A DNA stretch of 22,331 nt. Source: a virus. A program made the position numbers and the translations under genes. The stretch covers positions 1 to 22,331 of IMG/VR virus record IMGVR_UViG_3300030382_004308, one strand, 5' to 3'. Positions 20,894 through 22,331 of this stretch are shown one piece after another (the first letter of the stretch is position 1; each line of letters opens with the position of its first letter). Below the pieces are notes generated by a model. The model was not told the DNA's origin. It worked only from the letters and a program-made list of their open reading frames with translations, and did no database searches.

Positions 20894-21283
20894 ATGGCTT
20901 TTAGTGATTATTTAGAGGACAAGTTGCTCAAGCACACTTTCGCAAATACAGCATTTACTACACCTGGAACAGTCTATTTGGCACTTTATACTGCCGCACC
21001 TTCTGATACAGGCGGTGGAACTGAAGTATCTGGCGGATCATACGCCAGGATTTCTTGCGCGTTCAGTGTCAGTGGAACTGATCCCTGTACTGCAACAAAC
21101 TCCAGTGCAGCCGAGTTTGCAACCGCAACAGGCTCATGGGGCAGCGTTGGATGGGTATCGGTTTATGATGCCAGCACATCAGGAAACATGCTTGCATGGT
21201 CAGCATTAACAACTGCGAAAACTGTCAGCTCTGGTGATGTATTCAGATTCGATGCTGGAGATTTAGATATTACACTCTCATAG
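20894..21283 (+). CDS. Virion protein, gp80-like tail-associated family, 129 aa
   Basis: Product: MAFSDYLEDKLLKHTFANTA then TVYLALYTAAPSDTGGGTEV, SGGSYARISCAFSVSGT, FATATGSWGSVGWVSVYDAS, GNMLAWSALTTAKTVSSGDV and FDAGDLDITLS. 'VYLALYTxxP-x-G-x-EVSGGxYAR ... WGxVxxxxhxDAxxxGNhLxW' is a well-known pattern of phage tail or tail-fibre associated proteins. It is a beta-sandwich-like protein; the ribosome site is GAGGAAAAC. Probably a minor virion protein. Confidence 0.75.
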   Translation: MAFSDYLEDKLLKHTFANTAFTTPGTVYLALYTAAPSDTGGGTEVSGGSYARISCAFSVSGTDPCTATNSSAAEFATATGSWGSVGWVSVYDASTSGNMLAWSALTTAKTVSSGDVFRFDAGDLDITLS

Positions 21284-21292
21284 AGTCTCTCT

Positions 21293-22063
21293 ATGGCTAG
21301 TGTAGGCTACGGATTCGGAAATTACGGGAAGTCATTTTATGGCGAACCCGTTTTCGAGTTTGGTGAAGCCACACTCGCTGAAGTCAGTGCGTTCAGTGCA
21401 TCAGCGGGCTTAACATTTGCGGTTTCAGCGACCCTAGCTGAACAAAGCTCGTTCACATCAGCCGGACACAAAATATCATTAGGAAGCGCTACCCTCGCTG
21501 AGACAAGCGCTTTCAGCAGTGTTGGAACCCGTGTTTTATTCAACTCTGCAACGCTCGCAGAAACGAGCTCTTTCACCGCAACAGCAAGACAGATCGATCG
21601 TGGTGAAGCAACGATTAGTGCTGTTTCATCATTTACTTCAGTTGCGCGTCAGATCGACAGAGGCGAAGCGACTATTTCAGCAAGCAGTACGTTCACATCT
21701 GTTGGTCATAGAGTACATCGCTCGTCTGCAACACTCGCTGAAGTCAGCGCATTTAGTAGTGAAGCGGTTATTGTCAAGCTAGGATCAGCAACACTAGCAG
21801 AAGTTTCAGCGTTCACCTCAACAGCAAAATACGTCATTGCGGCTCAAGCAACAATCGCAAGCGTTTCTTCATTTACAGCTTTAGGAAGGCAGATCGATCG
21901 AGCTGCTGCAACAATATCATCTGTTAGTGGATTTACAGCGATTGGTGGTTTAAAATGGAATGACCAAAGTGTGACGACAACATCTTATACAGATCAAACA
22001 GTCACGACAACATGGACTGAGACCACTAATCCCTCAACACCCTGGACTGATAAAGCAGCTTAA
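21293..22063 (+). CDS. Repeat virion protein with ten 20-residue repeats
   Basis: The 256-residue protein has a short start (MASVGYGFGNYGKSFYGEP), ten tandem 20-residue repeats (residues 26-225; each begins ATLAEVSAFS or a variant such as ATISAVSSFT, and many end RQIDRGE-like), and a C-terminus with WNDQSVTTTSYTDQTVTTTW and TPWTDKAA. Such short 'Ala-Thr-hydrophobic-x-x-x-Ser-x-Phe' repeats suggest a beta-solenoid or a fibrous rod. It lies between a tail-associated gene and the tail-fibre-like gene, so a tail spike, fibre or connector role is likely (inference). No clear ribosome site before the ATG. Confidence 0.75.
   Translation: MASVGYGFGNYGKSFYGEPVFEFGEATLAEVSAFSASAGLTFAVSATLAEQSSFTSAGHKISLGSATLAETSAFSSVGTRVLFNSATLAETSSFTATARQIDRGEATISAVSSFTSVARQIDRGEATISASSTFTSVGHRVHRSSATLAEVSAFSSEAVIVKLGSATLAEVSAFTSTAKYVIAAQATIASVSSFTALGRQIDRAAATISSVSGFTAIGGLKWNDQSVTTTSYTDQTVTTTWTETTNPSTPWTDKAA
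21368..21967. repeat. Ten tandem 60-bp coding repeats
   Basis: Successive 60-base units code for 20-residue repeats. Repeat starts, at the ATL/ATI residues, are 21368, 21428, 21488 and so on to 21908. DNA identity varies; repeats 4, 5 and 9 share long blocks such as AGACAGATCGATCG-like strings, showing recent copying. Confidence 0.85.
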
Positions 22064-22103
22064 CGGCTGTCAATTAAAACATTTGCATATATAGGTAAAA
22101 ATT

Positions 22104-22184
22104 ATGGCAGATACAACAACGACTAATTTGTCTTTGACAAAACCAGAAGTCGGAGCCTCAACTGACACTTGGGGTACAAAGCTT
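22104..22184 (+). CDS. Tail-fibre-type gene, first exon only
   Basis: ATG at 22104. The first 27 residues, [20 protein letters not shown] then DTWGTKL, match a well-known N-terminus of tail or fibre proteins in environmental phages, where 'WGxKLNxDLDxID' normally continues. Here the frame changes to RILSHIRAI and stops at 22212-22214. The break falls exactly after codon 27 (CTT, 22182-22184), where a group I intron appears to begin. The rest of the gene should resume after the intron, beyond the window. AGG about eight bases upstream is the only ribosome site. Confidence 0.8.
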
Positions 22185-22331
22185 AGAATATTGAGCCATA
22201 TTAGAGCAATCTAATAATGAAAACTCGGTGAATTGCTGGGAACTCCTAACGAGAAAGACGAGGACAATCAGCACCCAAGCCAACGAAAGGTATTAAAGTA
22301 GTTGGAAGGATCAACGACTAGAGAGTGAGAA
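22185..22331 (+). ncRNA. Group I self-splicing intron, 5' part (cut by window end)
   Basis: The 5' splice site is placed after 22184. P1: exon GCTT plus AG (22181-22186) pairs with TTGAGC (22191-22196), giving the required U-G pair at the splice site. P2: TATTAGA (22199-22205) pairs with TCTAATA (22210-22216) around a GCAA tetraloop. Core: P element AATTGCTGGGAA (22231-22242), Q element AATCAGCACCCAAGC (22266-22280), P4 TGCTG/CAGCA, P5 TCCT (22244) with AGGA (22261), P6a CCAAC (22280-22284) with GTTGG (22301-22305), R element GATCAACGACTAGA (22309-22322), and P3 ACTC (22223)/GAGT (22323). P7 3' strand, P8, P9 and the 3' splice site lie outside. Subgroup and any homing nuclease cannot be judged. 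Confidence 0.85.

Noticed and set aside
1351-22331. CRISPR array, tRNA genes or an insertion sequence
   Set aside because: The direct repeats seen are coding repeats or iterons without unique spacers of equal length. I saw no cloverleaf and no transposase or terminal inverted repeats.

Overview
The window is a stretch of a tailed double-stranded DNA phage genome (or a prophage of one). It has no chromosomal housekeeping genes, rRNA or tRNA that I can recognise. Genes are tightly packed, often with 1, 4 or 8 base overlaps. The right half follows the usual morphogenesis order: small terminase, large terminase, portal, holin-type membrane protein, scaffold, major capsid protein, head-tail adaptor, tail proteins. 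The capsid and adaptor resemble the SU10-like type found in many environmental, often marine, podovirus-like phages. The host cannot be named from this sequence; a Gram-negative aquatic bacterium is a guess.

Layout. (1) 1-1350, minus strand: a partial winged-helix-like protein, a serine-recombinase-like protein that has lost its catalytic residues, and a 58-residue protein. They are divergent from a ribbon-helix-helix regulator at 1467. The spacer between them holds phased repeats, a near-perfect palindrome and a good -35 box, so it looks like a control switch. (2) 1467-8701, plus strand, early genes: a PD-(D/E)XK nuclease, a cytosine-C5 methyltransferase split into two overlapping reading frames, a probable single-strand DNA-binding protein, small membrane proteins, a PAPS-reductase-like PP-loop protein, a TOPRIM/RecA-like primase-helicase, an iteron-like repeat cluster (candidate origin), an unknown protein and a second PD-(D/E)XK nuclease. 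(3) 8779-9636, minus strand: three small, overlapping, mostly acidic unknown genes. (4) 9637-9792: a divergent control region with a second set of 11-bp-phased repeats. (5) 9793-22331, plus strand, late genes: packaging, head and tail.

The late region contains two strongly repetitive proteins: a 710-residue protein with about 290 residues of Thr-Pro repeats, and a 256-residue protein made of ten 20-residue repeats. The window ends inside what looks like a group I intron. It interrupts a tail-fibre-type gene in phase 0 after its 27th codon, at a motif that is normally continuous.

Likely teamwork: the primase-helicase, single-strand binding protein, nucleases and iteron cluster serve replication and recombination. 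The methyltransferase pair probably protects phage DNA. The acidic minus-strand genes may act on the host. The late genes package DNA, build the head and prepare lysis. Several genes are too short or too truncated for a simple ORF list (1-437, 1174-1350, 1467-1622, 3566-3649, 4350-4520, 15283-15441, 22104-22184) and were found by reading the sequence.
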